From Methylovorus sp. MM2 (GTDB lineage: Bacteria > Pseudomonadota > Gammaproteobacteria > Burkholderiales > Methylophilaceae): DNA of 64,000 nucleotides. The notes beneath the pieces are model-generated. The model was not told the DNA's origin. It saw nothing but the letters and a program-made list of their open reading frames with translations, and made no database searches. This document shows positions 37,879 through 45,809 of the stretch, piece by piece. A program made the translations under genes and the position numbers. Numbering within the stretch: the stretch's first letter is position 1; the number at the start of each line of letters is the position of its first letter. The stretch lies in assembly GCF_001648895.1 (NCBI RefSeq), contig NZ_LXUF01000016.1, positions 1 to 64,000 on the forward strand, written 5' to 3'.

Positions 37879-39369
37879 ATGACTGACCTACCTATATTGA
37901 GTTTGGCTATCTGGGTGCCTATATTGGCTGGTATCGCCGTATTGTTCACCGGTGGCGATAAGCATGCCCACATTGCTCGTTGGGTCGCGTTGGCTGGCAG
38001 TATCGTCGCATTCCTTGTGACAGTGCCTTTATATACCGGATTTGATTTCAGCTATGGCGGCTTTCAGTTCCAAGAGTTAATAGAATGGATACCTGCATTT
38101 AATATCCATTACCACTTGGGCGCGGATGGTATCGCAGTGCCGCTGATTTTGCTGACGAGCTTTACCACCATTATTGTCGTCATCGCCGGTTGGGAAGTGA
38201 TACAGAAGCGTGTTGCGCAATATATGGCGGCATTCCTGATCATGTCTGGTCTGATGATCGGCGTATTCAGTTCGTTGGATGCGATTCTCTACTATGTGTT
38301 CTGGGAAGCAATGCTGATTCCGATGTTCTTGGTGATCGGTATTTGGGGCGGACCAAATCGGGTTTACGCGACCATCAAGTTTTTCTTATATACCCTTTTG
38401 GGATCATTATTGATGTTGGTCGCCTTCATCTACTTGTTCCATCAGAGCGGTAGTTTCGAGGTCATTGATTACTACCAGATGCCTTTGGCGATGAATGAGC
38501 AGATATTGATCTTCTTGGCCTTCTTTATGGCGTTTGCCGTCAAAGTGCCTATGTGGCCTGTACACACTTGGTTGCCTGATGCGCACGTTGAAGCACCAAC
38601 TGGCGGGTCGGTCGTACTGGCGGCTATTGCACTTAAACTGGGGGGCTATAGCTTCCTGCGTTTTGCGATGCCTATCGCTCCGGATGCTTCTGCTTATCTT
38701 TCCGGTTTTATGATCACATTATCTTTGATCGCCGTGGTCTATATCGCGCTTGTAGCCCTCGTGCAGCAAGATATGAAAAAACTGATCGCTTATTCATCCA
38801 TTTCACATATGGGCTTTGTGACGCTAGGTTTCTTCGTCTTTAACCAGCTGGCCTTAGATGGTGCCATTGTGCAGATGATCTCGCATGGCTTTATCTCATC
38901 AGCGATGTTCCTCTCAGTCGGAGTGTTGTATGACCGCATGCATTCACGTCAGATCGCTGATTATGGTGGTGTGGCAAACAAAATGCCGAAGTTTGCTGCT
39001 TTTGCTGTGCTATTCGCCATGGCAAATAGTGGCCTACCGGGTACATCAGGTTTCGTCGGTGAGTTCATGGTGATATTGGGGGCGTTGCAGGCTAATTTTT
39101 GGTATGCATTCCTTGCCTCAACTACGCTGATATTCGGCGCCGCATATACACTTTGGATGGTCAAACGTGTGTTTTATGGCGAGGTGGCGAATCATCATGT
39201 TGCAGAGCTAACCGATATCAATAAGCGCGAATTCTTCATTCTTGCGCTATTAGCAGTTTTGGTGCTTGGTTTCGGTTTATACCCACAACCTATCACTGAA
39301 CTGACGAATGCTACGGTCAACCAACTGCTGATGCATCTATCGCAGAGTAAGTTGCCAATAGGTTTATAA
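37879..39369 (+). CDS. nuoM: NADH-quinone oxidoreductase subunit M
   Basis: Second antiporter-like pump subunit, 496 residues. VFWEAMLIPMFLVIGIWGG (pump Glu) and KVPMWPVHTWLPDAHVEAPT (pump Lys) mark the family. It starts on the base after nuoL's stop and ends six bases before nuoN. Confidence 0.96.
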   Translation: MTDLPILSLAIWVPILAGIAVLFTGGDKHAHIARWVALAGSIVAFLVTVPLYTGFDFSYGGFQFQELIEWIPAFNIHYHLGADGIAVPLILLTSFTTIIVVIAGWEVIQKRVAQYMAAFLIMSGLMIGVFSSLDAILYYVFWEAMLIPMFLVIGIWGGPNRVYATIKFFLYTLLGSLLMLVAFIYLFHQSGSFEVIDYYQMPLAMNEQILIFLAFFMAFAVKVPMWPVHTWLPDAHVEAPTGGSVVLAAIALKLGGYSFLRFAMPIAPDASAYLSGFMITLSLIAVVYIALVALVQQDMKKLIAYSSISHMGFVTLGFFVFNQLALDGAIVQMISHGFISSAMFLSVGVLYDRMHSRQIADYGGVANKMPKFAAFAVLFAMANSGLPGTSGFVGEFMVILGALQANFWYAFLASTTLIFGAAYTLWMVKRVFYGEVANHHVAELTDINKREFFILALLAVLVLGFGLYPQPITELTNATVNQLLMHLSQSKLPIGL

Positions 39370-39375
39370 ACAATC

Positions 39376-40845
39376 ATGGGAATAGAGAACCAGTTAATGG
39401 ATGCCATTTATTACGATTTAGCGACGGCGTTACCAGAGATATTCGTGCTTTGTATGGCGATGTTTATCTTGTTGCTGGATCTGTTCCTAAAACCTAACAA
39501 TCGTTTCCTGATTCATGTTTTGGCGCAATTCACATTGATCGGCGCAGCTTTTATCACTATCAGTACCTATACCCCATCAGTGTCATATGCGTTTAATAAC
39601 ATGTTCGTCGATGACCCTTTCTCAGATGTGATTAAAGTCATGATGTATCTGTCTACATTCACCATGCTGGTCTATACGCGGAGCTATATCAAGCTGCGTG
39701 GCATGTTCCGCGGTGAGTTTTACGCATTGGTGCTATTTGCATTACTTGGCATGATGATCATGGTTTCCGGCCAGCACTTCCTCACCCTCTACATGGGCTT
39801 GGAACTGCTGTCTCTTAGCCTCTATGCGCTTGTAGCGCTTGATCGTGATAACCCACGCGCAACTGAGGCTGCAATCAAATACTTTGTACTTGGCGCACTG
39901 GCTTCAGGCATGCTGCTTTATGGCATGTCGATGTTCTATGGCGTGACTGGTAGTTTGAATATTAGTGATGTGACGCAGGCATTGTTGGTCGGGGTGCCAA
40001 GCCATGCGGTGATGGTCTTAGGCTTGGTGTTCGTTGTGGCTGGTTTGGCATTCAAACTAGGCGCCGTGCCATTCCAAATGTGGATACCTGATGTCTATCA
40101 TGGTTCACCAACAGCGGTGACTATCTTCATCGGCACAGTCACAAAGCTTGCTGCATTTGCTTTTGTTATCCGCTTATTGATTCAGGGCTTGTTCGTACTC
40201 GCTGGTGATTGGCAAGGCATGCTGATCATCATGGCTGTGTTGTCTATCGCCATAGGAAATATCACGGCCATCGCACAAACCAATATCAAGCGTATGTTGG
40301 CATATTCAACGATATCTCACATCGGCTTCCTGCTTTACGGGCTGATGAGCGCCAGCATGAACGGCTATATCTCATCTACGTTCTATATCGTTTCTTATAC
40401 CATGATGACACTGGCAGGCTTTGGCGTCATTCTGTTATTGTCGCGCCATGGCTTTGAAGCCGAGAACTTGAGCGACTTAAAAGGTTTAAATCAGCGTAGC
40501 CCCTGGTATGCCTTTTTGATGTTGATCGTGATGTTTTCAATGGCAGGTGTGCCACCGACTTTGGGTTTTTATGCTAAATTCACGGTCTTGCAAGCTGCTT
40601 TACAGGCAGGTTTTGTCTGGCTGGTGGTTTATGCAGTGCTGATGGCAGCGATCGGTGCGTTTTATTACTTGCGTGTCGTTAAGTTGATGTACTTTGATGA
40701 CGTGGAAGATAAATCACCTATCGTTGCACCATTCAGCATGCGTTTGGTCTTAAGTATCAATGCCCTTGCCTTACTGGTTGTTGGGTTGATGCCGCAGCCC
40801 TTGATGAATATATGTGCTTACGCGATCTCGCGTAGCCTTCAATAG
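39376..40845 (+). CDS. nuoN: NADH-quinone oxidoreductase subunit N
   Basis: Third antiporter-like pump subunit, 489 residues or 482 if the ATG at 39397 is the true start, which gives the shorter N-terminus usual in this subunit (ALPEIFVL about 10 residues in) and has GAGA upstream. GLELLSLSLYALVAL and AVPFQMWIPDVYHGSPT are the pump signatures. Last canonical gene of the operon. Confidence 0.95.
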   Translation: MGIENQLMDAIYYDLATALPEIFVLCMAMFILLLDLFLKPNNRFLIHVLAQFTLIGAAFITISTYTPSVSYAFNNMFVDDPFSDVIKVMMYLSTFTMLVYTRSYIKLRGMFRGEFYALVLFALLGMMIMVSGQHFLTLYMGLELLSLSLYALVALDRDNPRATEAAIKYFVLGALASGMLLYGMSMFYGVTGSLNISDVTQALLVGVPSHAVMVLGLVFVVAGLAFKLGAVPFQMWIPDVYHGSPTAVTIFIGTVTKLAAFAFVIRLLIQGLFVLAGDWQGMLIIMAVLSIAIGNITAIAQTNIKRMLAYSTISHIGFLLYGLMSASMNGYISSTFYIVSYTMMTLAGFGVILLLSRHGFEAENLSDLKGLNQRSPWYAFLMLIVMFSMAGVPPTLGFYAKFTVLQAALQAGFVWLVVYAVLMAAIGAFYYLRVVKLMYFDDVEDKSPIVAPFSMRLVLSINALALLVVGLMPQPLMNICAYAISRSLQ

Positions 40846-40854
40846 ATTTTATAA

Positions 40855-41148
40855 ATGACGAATATTGTTTTAATCCTGCTGGCACTTGTGCTAGCGAATT
40901 CCCCTTGGTTCTCAGAGCGCCTGTTCTATGTGATTCCGCTAAAAAACCAGCCTAAAGCATTTGGTTGGAGTTTGCTGGAGGTAGTCGTGCTGTATTTCGT
41001 CATGGGGGCGATCGCTTTCTACGCTGAAAAGATGACCACGGGTCAATCGGTTCCTCAGCAGTGGGAGTTCTATGCGATTACTGCAAGTTTATTTCTGGTA
41101 TTAGCATTCCCGGGTTTTGTGTATCGTTACTTTTGGCATCAAAAATGA
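40855..41148 (+). CDS. DUF2818 family membrane protein
   Basis: A 97-residue protein with three hydrophobic helices and the block LANSPWFSERLFYVIPLKN. I recognise DUF2818, regularly found right behind nuoN in beta-proteobacteria. Its function is unknown; the conserved location suggests a role in complex I assembly or stability. It overlaps the next gene by four bases. Confidence 0.8.
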   Translation: MTNIVLILLALVLANSPWFSERLFYVIPLKNQPKAFGWSLLEVVVLYFVMGAIAFYAEKMTTGQSVPQQWEFYAITASLFLVLAFPGFVYRYFWHQK

Positions 41149-41726
41149 ATGATGAGAGCCTGATAGAAACCACAATATCGTCAGAGGTCATTGCACAAGG
41201 CGGTATGCTGAAGGTCAATCGTGATCAAGTACGTTTGCCTAACGGTGGCGTTGGTCAGCGTGAGTACGTCATTCATCCGGGTGCTGTGATTGTCATCCCT
41301 TTATTGGATAACGGTAACTTGCTGCTAGAGCGCCAATTCCGTTATCCACTGAACCAGGTCTTTATCGAATTACCCGCGGGTAAGATCGATGCAGGCGAAG
41401 ATATCTTGGTGACAGCGCAGCGTGAACTGCTGGAGGAGACTGGCTACACGGCAAGTGAATGGATATATCTTTCCAGCCAGCATCCTTGTATCGGTTACTC
41501 GAATGAGGTCATCTACACTTATCTTGCTCGTGGTTTGCAAGAGGGGCAACATAATCGGGATGAGGATGAAGCCTTACAATTGTTCGAGGCCTCTTTGGAT
41601 GAATGCTTAAACATGATTCAAAGCGGTGAAATCACCGATGGCAAAACCATCATCACCTTGATGTGGGCCGAGAAATACCTGCAAGGGCAATGGCAACCTT
41701 CTTCAAGAGCTACTAAAAATATCTAA
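41145..41726 (+). CDS. NUDIX hydrolase, ADP-ribose/ADP-sugar pyrophosphatase-like
   Basis: A 193-residue hydrolase with a complete Nudix box: GKIDAGEDILVTAQ then RELLEETGY (about 85-107), and an upstream conserved VIVIPLLDNGNLLLERQFRYP that in ADP-ribose pyrophosphatases binds the substrate. It likely splits ADP-ribose or related NAD-derived products. The ATG overlaps the DUF2818 stop (ATGA), so it belongs to the nuo transcript. The open frame extends left to 41061 but this start is favoured. Confidence 0.88.
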   Translation: MNDESLIETTISSEVIAQGGMLKVNRDQVRLPNGGVGQREYVIHPGAVIVIPLLDNGNLLLERQFRYPLNQVFIELPAGKIDAGEDILVTAQRELLEETGYTASEWIYLSSQHPCIGYSNEVIYTYLARGLQEGQHNRDEDEALQLFEASLDECLNMIQSGEITDGKTIITLMWAEKYLQGQWQPSSRATKNI

Positions 41727-41730
41727 GGTT

Positions 41731-42567
41731 ATGTCAGCGAGTGTATTGATCGTTGGCTGTGGGGATCTAGGTCTTGAAGTCGCAAGGCGATTGAGGCATT
41801 CAGATTTTGATGTCACTGGGGTCCGCCGCAGTAATCAGGACTTACCTGAGGGCGCAAGATTGATTCAGGCAGATGTGACAAAACCACAGACCTTAGTCAT
41901 CTTAGCTGAAACGCGGCCCGATATTCTGATCTATTGTGTTGCTGCTAATGCACATACCGATGAAAGTTATCGGGAGCAATATGTGGACGGTTTGCGCAAT
42001 ACCCTCGCGGCTTTGAACGAATTAAAAAGCTTGCGTCATATATTTTTCGTTTCCAGCACAGGTGTGTATGGTCAGCAAACAGATGCATTCCTAGATGAGA
42101 CTAGCCCTGCCATTGCAGCTGATTTCACTGGAGAACGCATGTTGGAGGCAGAAGCTTTATTGCAGGGTTATCCAGCAACCATCCTGCGCTTTTCAGGAAT
42201 CTACGGCCCGGGCCGTACACGTATGATTCAGCTTGCAAAAACACCAGCGCAATGGCCTACAAGGAATGGCTGGACTAATCGAATTCATCGTGACGATGGC
42301 GCTGCTTTTATCGTCTACCTGATACAACGATTAGGGGAGGGTAAAGCGCCTGAAAAGCTTTATCTGGTCACTGATACGCAACCGATTACGCAATATGCAT
42401 TGCTCAATTGGCTGGCAAAGCAGCAGGGAGTCGATGCAAGTGAAGTCATCGTGCCGCCTATTCAAGGCAATAAACGTCTGGATAACAGCTTGATGCTAAG
42501 TACGGGGTTTAAATTTACTTACCCTGACTATCAAGCGGGATATGCGCAATTACTTAGCCTGACTTGA
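41731..42567 (+). CDS. NAD(P)-binding SDR-type epimerase/reductase, YeeZ-like
   Basis: A 278-residue extended short-chain dehydrogenase fold. The N-terminal Rossmann motif GCGDLGLEVARRL (GxGxxG) is at residues 9-21, and the C-terminal part (YLVTDTQPITQYALLNWLA) fits the family. The catalytic YxxxK is not obvious, as in YeeZ-type proteins, so the activity is uncertain. It follows the NUDIX gene by four bases and its end overlaps the convergent decarboxylase by 18 bases. Confidence 0.75.
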   Translation: MSASVLIVGCGDLGLEVARRLRHSDFDVTGVRRSNQDLPEGARLIQADVTKPQTLVILAETRPDILIYCVAANAHTDESYREQYVDGLRNTLAALNELKSLRHIFFVSSTGVYGQQTDAFLDETSPAIAADFTGERMLEAEALLQGYPATILRFSGIYGPGRTRMIQLAKTPAQWPTRNGWTNRIHRDDGAAFIVYLIQRLGEGKAPEKLYLVTDTQPITQYALLNWLAKQQGVDASEVIVPPIQGNKRLDNSLMLSTGFKFTYPDYQAGYAQLLSLT

Positions 42568-44010
42568 TAATGCACTAATCAGGTCTATCAAGCTATCCAT
42601 ATGCTTGGATTCTGTGAAGGGGTTCATCAGCGTTGTGCGCAACCATATCTCCCCGTGAATTTCTACCTGCGTCAGGTGAAATGCGCCGCTCTCTACAATA
42701 TCTTTGCGTAACTTAACCTGATGTTGATTAAGCGCTTCTAGTTCCAAAATGCTCGGTTGATGGCGGAAGCAAACGATATTGGTCTGCGGCTTGATCAGTA
42801 ACTCAAAATCAGCGGCATCCTGTAGTTTTTCCGCAAAGATTGCAGCATTCAAAAATGCGTGATCTACCAGTGCAGCTAAACCCTCAACTCCATAGAGTGA
42901 GAATGCCACCCATAGCTTTAAACCCATCATGCGCTTTGTGCATTCCAGCGTCCGGTAACTGATGTTGTATGCCTCTTCTTCATGTGTGTTGCCTTGGAAT
43001 AGGTAAGAGGCGTCTTGGGCAAAAGCGGCATAAGCATTTTTGCGCTCACGGAAGATGACAGCGGAAACAGTTGCTGGCATATACAGTAACTTATGGCCAT
43101 CCCACACGACGGAATCAGCCAGCTCAATACCTTTTAGTGATTCTCTATGCTGCTCTGAGAGTAACGCCGAAGCGCCATGTGCACCATCGACATGTAGCCA
43201 CAAGTCGTGAAGCTGACAAAAGTCACCGATCTCCATTAACGGGTCTATGCTACCCGTGGGCGTACATCCAGCGGTAGCAACCACAGCGATGATATGAAGT
43301 CGATTCGCAATCGCCTCTTCATAAGCCATTTCTAGCGCATGTATATCCATGCGACCCTCACGGTCTGCTGCGACTTTGATAACGGCATTGGTACCCAAGC
43401 CCATGATGCCTGCCGCACGTGCGACTGAGTAATGCGCATATTCAGAAGCTAATATGCACATCCTTTGATGATCGGCGATGCCATCTTTCCATACATTGGA
43501 TTGAGCAGTGTGTTGCCGGGCAGCAAGCAGGGCGGTCAGATTGGCTTGCGCACCGCCTGATGTCAGCACGCCTTCGCTTTGTTCCCAGCCGATCAATGTA
43601 CTTAACCAGCGAATCACCTGACGTTCGAGCATCGTAGCACTTGGCCCCGTCTCATAAACCGCCATCGCCTGATTGGTGAGTGACGCCACCAAGTCGCATA
43701 GCGCGGCTATCGGTAAAGGTGTCGCAACCTGATGCCCCAGATTATGAGGATGGTGAATCGCCAGATTATTTGAAAGTACTTGGGTTTGCAGTTTGTCGAT
43801 CAACTGTTTTGCATCAAAAGTGGCAGTTATGGGTAGCGGTTGCTGCCAGTTGATATCTTCAAGAGCTGGCGCTCGCCAGTTGAAAACGCTGGCATTTCCA
43901 GCTATTTGATCGCTCAATTGATTGGTGAGCAGGTCAATCAGATGATGTCCGATCACTTGAAATTGTTCGGGGTCGAACATGTCGGCGATCAATGTTTTAG
44001 TCTTATTCAT
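42550..44010 (-). CDS. PLP-dependent group II decarboxylase
   Basis: A 486-residue pyridoxal-phosphate decarboxylase of the aromatic-L-amino-acid/glutamate/diaminobutyrate decarboxylase type. Visible features are GVLTSGGAQANLTALLAAR (about 146-166), the substrate-cofactor region LHVDGAHGASALLS and the PLP-lysine block VVWDGHKLLYMPATVSA (Lys near residue 293). The sequence cannot fix the substrate; it could be an aromatic, acidic or diamino acid. It overlaps the upstream oxygenase gene by four bases, so the two are translationally coupled. Confidence 0.85.
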   Translation of the reverse strand: MNKTKTLIADMFDPEQFQVIGHHLIDLLTNQLSDQIAGNASVFNWRAPALEDINWQQPLPITATFDAKQLIDKLQTQVLSNNLAIHHPHNLGHQVATPLPIAALCDLVASLTNQAMAVYETGPSATMLERQVIRWLSTLIGWEQSEGVLTSGGAQANLTALLAARQHTAQSNVWKDGIADHQRMCILASEYAHYSVARAAGIMGLGTNAVIKVAADREGRMDIHALEMAYEEAIANRLHIIAVVATAGCTPTGSIDPLMEIGDFCQLHDLWLHVDGAHGASALLSEQHRESLKGIELADSVVWDGHKLLYMPATVSAVIFRERKNAYAAFAQDASYLFQGNTHEEEAYNISYRTLECTKRMMGLKLWVAFSLYGVEGLAALVDHAFLNAAIFAEKLQDAADFELLIKPQTNIVCFRHQPSILELEALNQHQVKLRKDIVESGAFHLTQVEIHGEIWLRTTLMNPFTESKHMDSLIDLISALSSQAK

Positions 44011-44633
44011 GATAGTTGACTGCCTCTTTGCCTAAACCAGCCAGTCAAGCTTCTACGCTCACGTGTGGCGGGCAAAACCTCATGAAAAAACTGGTCAGAT
44101 AAAAAGACAACCAGCTTACCGCCATCTGGTTGTATGTCGATATAATCTATCTCACTGTCTTTGTTCAAATAAAGGCGCAATGCCCCGCCGTCTTTAGTTG
44201 ACCAATCGTGATTCAGATAAAAGATTATGCTGATTTTTCTATCCTGCTTCTCGCGGAATTGATCTAAGTGTTTATGGTAGACGGCTCCGGTGGGATAGAT
44301 CGCATAATGCGCTTCAAGATCAAAAAGTCCGAGATAAAAATGTTGGTTAAGTGCGCGCTGCAATACTTGCATGGCCTGCCAGTATTGATTTTGAATGCTT
44401 GAGAGTTCATGCTCTGCTAGCCAGTAGATGAAGTCTCCTCGAGGGTTGGTAGCTACAGAATTGTTCTTTATAACCGTTCCCGTTCTTCCAGCTTTCATCG
44501 CTCCTTGCTGTTGCAGCATATCTGCCTCGCCTGCTAACTCAGCAACAATATTAAGCGCTAAGAAATCCTCGATGACGGCGTATCCCTCTTTATCTATTGC
44601 ATCAATGATGGATTGGATTTTTAACGAAAGCAT
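44007..44633 (-). CDS. 2-oxoglutarate/Fe(II)-dependent oxygenase, prolyl-4-hydroxylase-like
   Basis: A 208-residue double-stranded beta-helix enzyme. The Fe ligands are HKHLD (H..D) in AVYHKHLDQFR, and a distal His in SDQFFHEVLPATRERR, with the 2-oxoglutarate-binding Arg in RRSLTGWFRQR. It resembles the SM-20/PHD class that hydroxylates amino acids or proteins. The downstream decarboxylase is coupled by a four-base overlap, suggesting that the pair hydroxylates and decarboxylates related amino acids. That pathway is inference. Confidence 0.85.
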   Translation of the reverse strand: MLSLKIQSIIDAIDKEGYAVIEDFLALNIVAELAGEADMLQQQGAMKAGRTGTVIKNNSVATNPRGDFIYWLAEHELSSIQNQYWQAMQVLQRALNQHFYLGLFDLEAHYAIYPTGAVYHKHLDQFREKQDRKISIIFYLNHDWSTKDGGALRLYLNKDSEIDYIDIQPDGGKLVVFLSDQFFHEVLPATRERRSLTGWFRQRGSQLS

Positions 44634-44719
44634 GCGCTGAGACGGCTAGAATTTTGATGGAGTCTATTATAAGCCTCATCATGCGGGTGTATCATCAAGG
44701 AGATCTATTTATGTCGCGA

Positions 44720-44748
44720 TTGCTTGAATAGCCGCAATGCGCTAGAAT
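44720..44748 (+). promoter_or_regulatory. sigma-70 promoter of tRNA-Val
   Basis: TTGCTT and TAGAAT with a 17-base spacer, followed by a GC-containing discriminator. The tRNA begins about 30 bases after the -10 box, so a short leader is trimmed. Confidence 0.7.
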
Positions 44749-44779
44749 TCGCACCTCTTTTGATTTCGTAATCAAATGC

Positions 44780-44856
44780 AGGCGCGTAGCTCAGCTGGTT
44801 AGAGCACCACCTTGACATGGTGGGGGTCGTTGGTTCGAGTCCAATCGCGCCTACCA
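44780..44856 (+). tRNA. tRNA-Val (anticodon GAC)
   Basis: AGGCGCG/CGCGCCT acceptor stem without mismatch, D arm GCTCAGCTGGTTAGAGC, anticodon stem CCACC/GGTGG around TTGACAT (anticodon GAC), T arm GTTGG-TTCGAGT-CCAAT, A discriminator and encoded CCA. 77 bases. Confidence 0.96.
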
Positions 44857-44887
44857 ATTCTCATAAAGATATTGGTAGTGAATGATC

Positions 44888-44914
44888 AAGCCGCTTATTG
44901 CGGCTTTTTTTTAT
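44888..44914 (+). terminator. rho-independent terminator after tRNA-Val
   Basis: AAGCCGC and GCGGCTT form a 7-bp stem with a TTATT loop followed by TTTTTT. It ends the tRNA transcript 30 bases beyond the gene. Confidence 0.9.
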
Positions 44915-45002
44915 TTTGTCTTTCTTTCTTAATCTATCATCATGTAGCCAATCCCATCTATTCAGGGGTTCCACTTAACGACTGGTACACTCACGCCATT
45001 AC

Positions 45003-45032
45003 TTGCATTATTGGCATAAAACTACATATTTT
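45003..45032 (+). promoter_or_regulatory. possible promoter of the eps locus
   Basis: TTGCAT and TATTTT with an 18-base spacer. The match is only fair; it would start transcription near 45039, inside the Fur-like box. Confidence 0.35.
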
Positions 45033-45038
45033 TGCTTT

Positions 45039-45059
45039 AAATGAGAATGACTATCATTT
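45039..45059. promoter_or_regulatory. Fur-box-like operator before the eps locus
   Basis: The segment AATGAGAATGACTATCATT matches the E. coli Fur consensus GATAATGATAATCATTATC in its 7-1-7 core: TGAGAAT-G-ACTATCA agrees with TGATAAT-N-ATTATCA at 12 of 14 positions. It lies about 65-85 bases before the first eps gene. The palindromic outer arms AAATGA and TCATTT extend the symmetry. Confidence 0.65.
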
Positions 45060-45121
45060 GCTTTGATTGTTTTGTATCATATAGGCTTCATTCAATGCGG
45101 AATCATTAACTTTAAGAATAT

Positions 45122-45799
45122 ATGTTCCAGTCATTCTCTCCGCAAATATGGAGTCGTATCGCTCCATTTCTCCTATACATGCTGTTTATCGTGTTGGCAG
45201 ATGGATTGACTAAATACGATGTTGCATTCATCGATAGCCGCTGGCTATATGTGATGAAGGTAACAGCGGTGGGATTGCTTCTGTGGTATCTTCGAAAGCA
45301 TTACACTGAGTTATACAAGTGCTCAAAGCTTAGCGCTAAACACTTGGGAGTCTCTGTGTTAGCAGGTGTTGTCGTGTTTATTGCATGGGTGAATCTGGAT
45401 TTATCCTGGATGCAAATAGGAACAACTTCCTCTGGATTTAATCCCACAGATCAAAATGGAATGAACTGGCTACTGGTTATAGCTAGAATTTCAGGTGCTG
45501 CCTTGGTTGTGCCAATCATGGAAGAGTTATTCTGGCGGTCATTTCTAATGCGATGGATCGTCAGCATAGATTTTCTAAAAGTTGAACCTCAACGTGTAGG
45601 TTGGATTGCGTTATTTGTATCTTCGTTATTATTTGCGATAGAGCATAATCTCTGGCTAGCGGGCTTCATGGCGGGCTTGGTATATGGTTTGCTTTATATT
45701 CGAAGTGGTAATGTTTGGGTGCCGATGATTGCCCACGCAGTGACGAATGCAATGCTTGGTTTCTGGGTGCTATACACCAGAAGTTGGGCTTTTTGGTAA
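45122..45799 (+). CDS. CPBP-family intramembrane protease (exosortase-associated CAAX-like)
   Basis: A 225-residue membrane protein with about seven helices. Glutamate pair and arginine in MEELFWRSFLMRW (about 138-150), a histidine in AIEHNLWLAGFMAG and HAVTNAML near the C-terminus are the ABI/CPBP protease motifs. I recall a family of CAAX-prenyl-protease-related proteins linked to exosortase loci; its place as first gene of an XrtB locus fits. Substrate unknown. AT-rich leader with no clear ribosome site. Confidence 0.75.
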   Translation: MFQSFSPQIWSRIAPFLLYMLFIVLADGLTKYDVAFIDSRWLYVMKVTAVGLLLWYLRKHYTELYKCSKLSAKHLGVSVLAGVVVFIAWVNLDLSWMQIGTTSSGFNPTDQNGMNWLLVIARISGAALVVPIMEELFWRSFLMRWIVSIDFLKVEPQRVGWIALFVSSLLFAIEHNLWLAGFMAGLVYGLLYIRSGNVWVPMIAHAVTNAMLGFWVLYTRSWAFW

Positions 45800-45809
45800 A
45801 AGGTTTTTT

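Noticed and set aside
44812-45066. Open frame of 84 codons overlapping tRNA-Val and the Fur-like box
   Set aside because: It starts inside the tRNA gene, runs through a terminator and has no ribosome site or conserved composition.
45747-45809. ATG start of EpsL inside the protease gene
   Set aside because: It would place 21 residues before the signal peptide; TTG at 45810 has AAAGG upstream.
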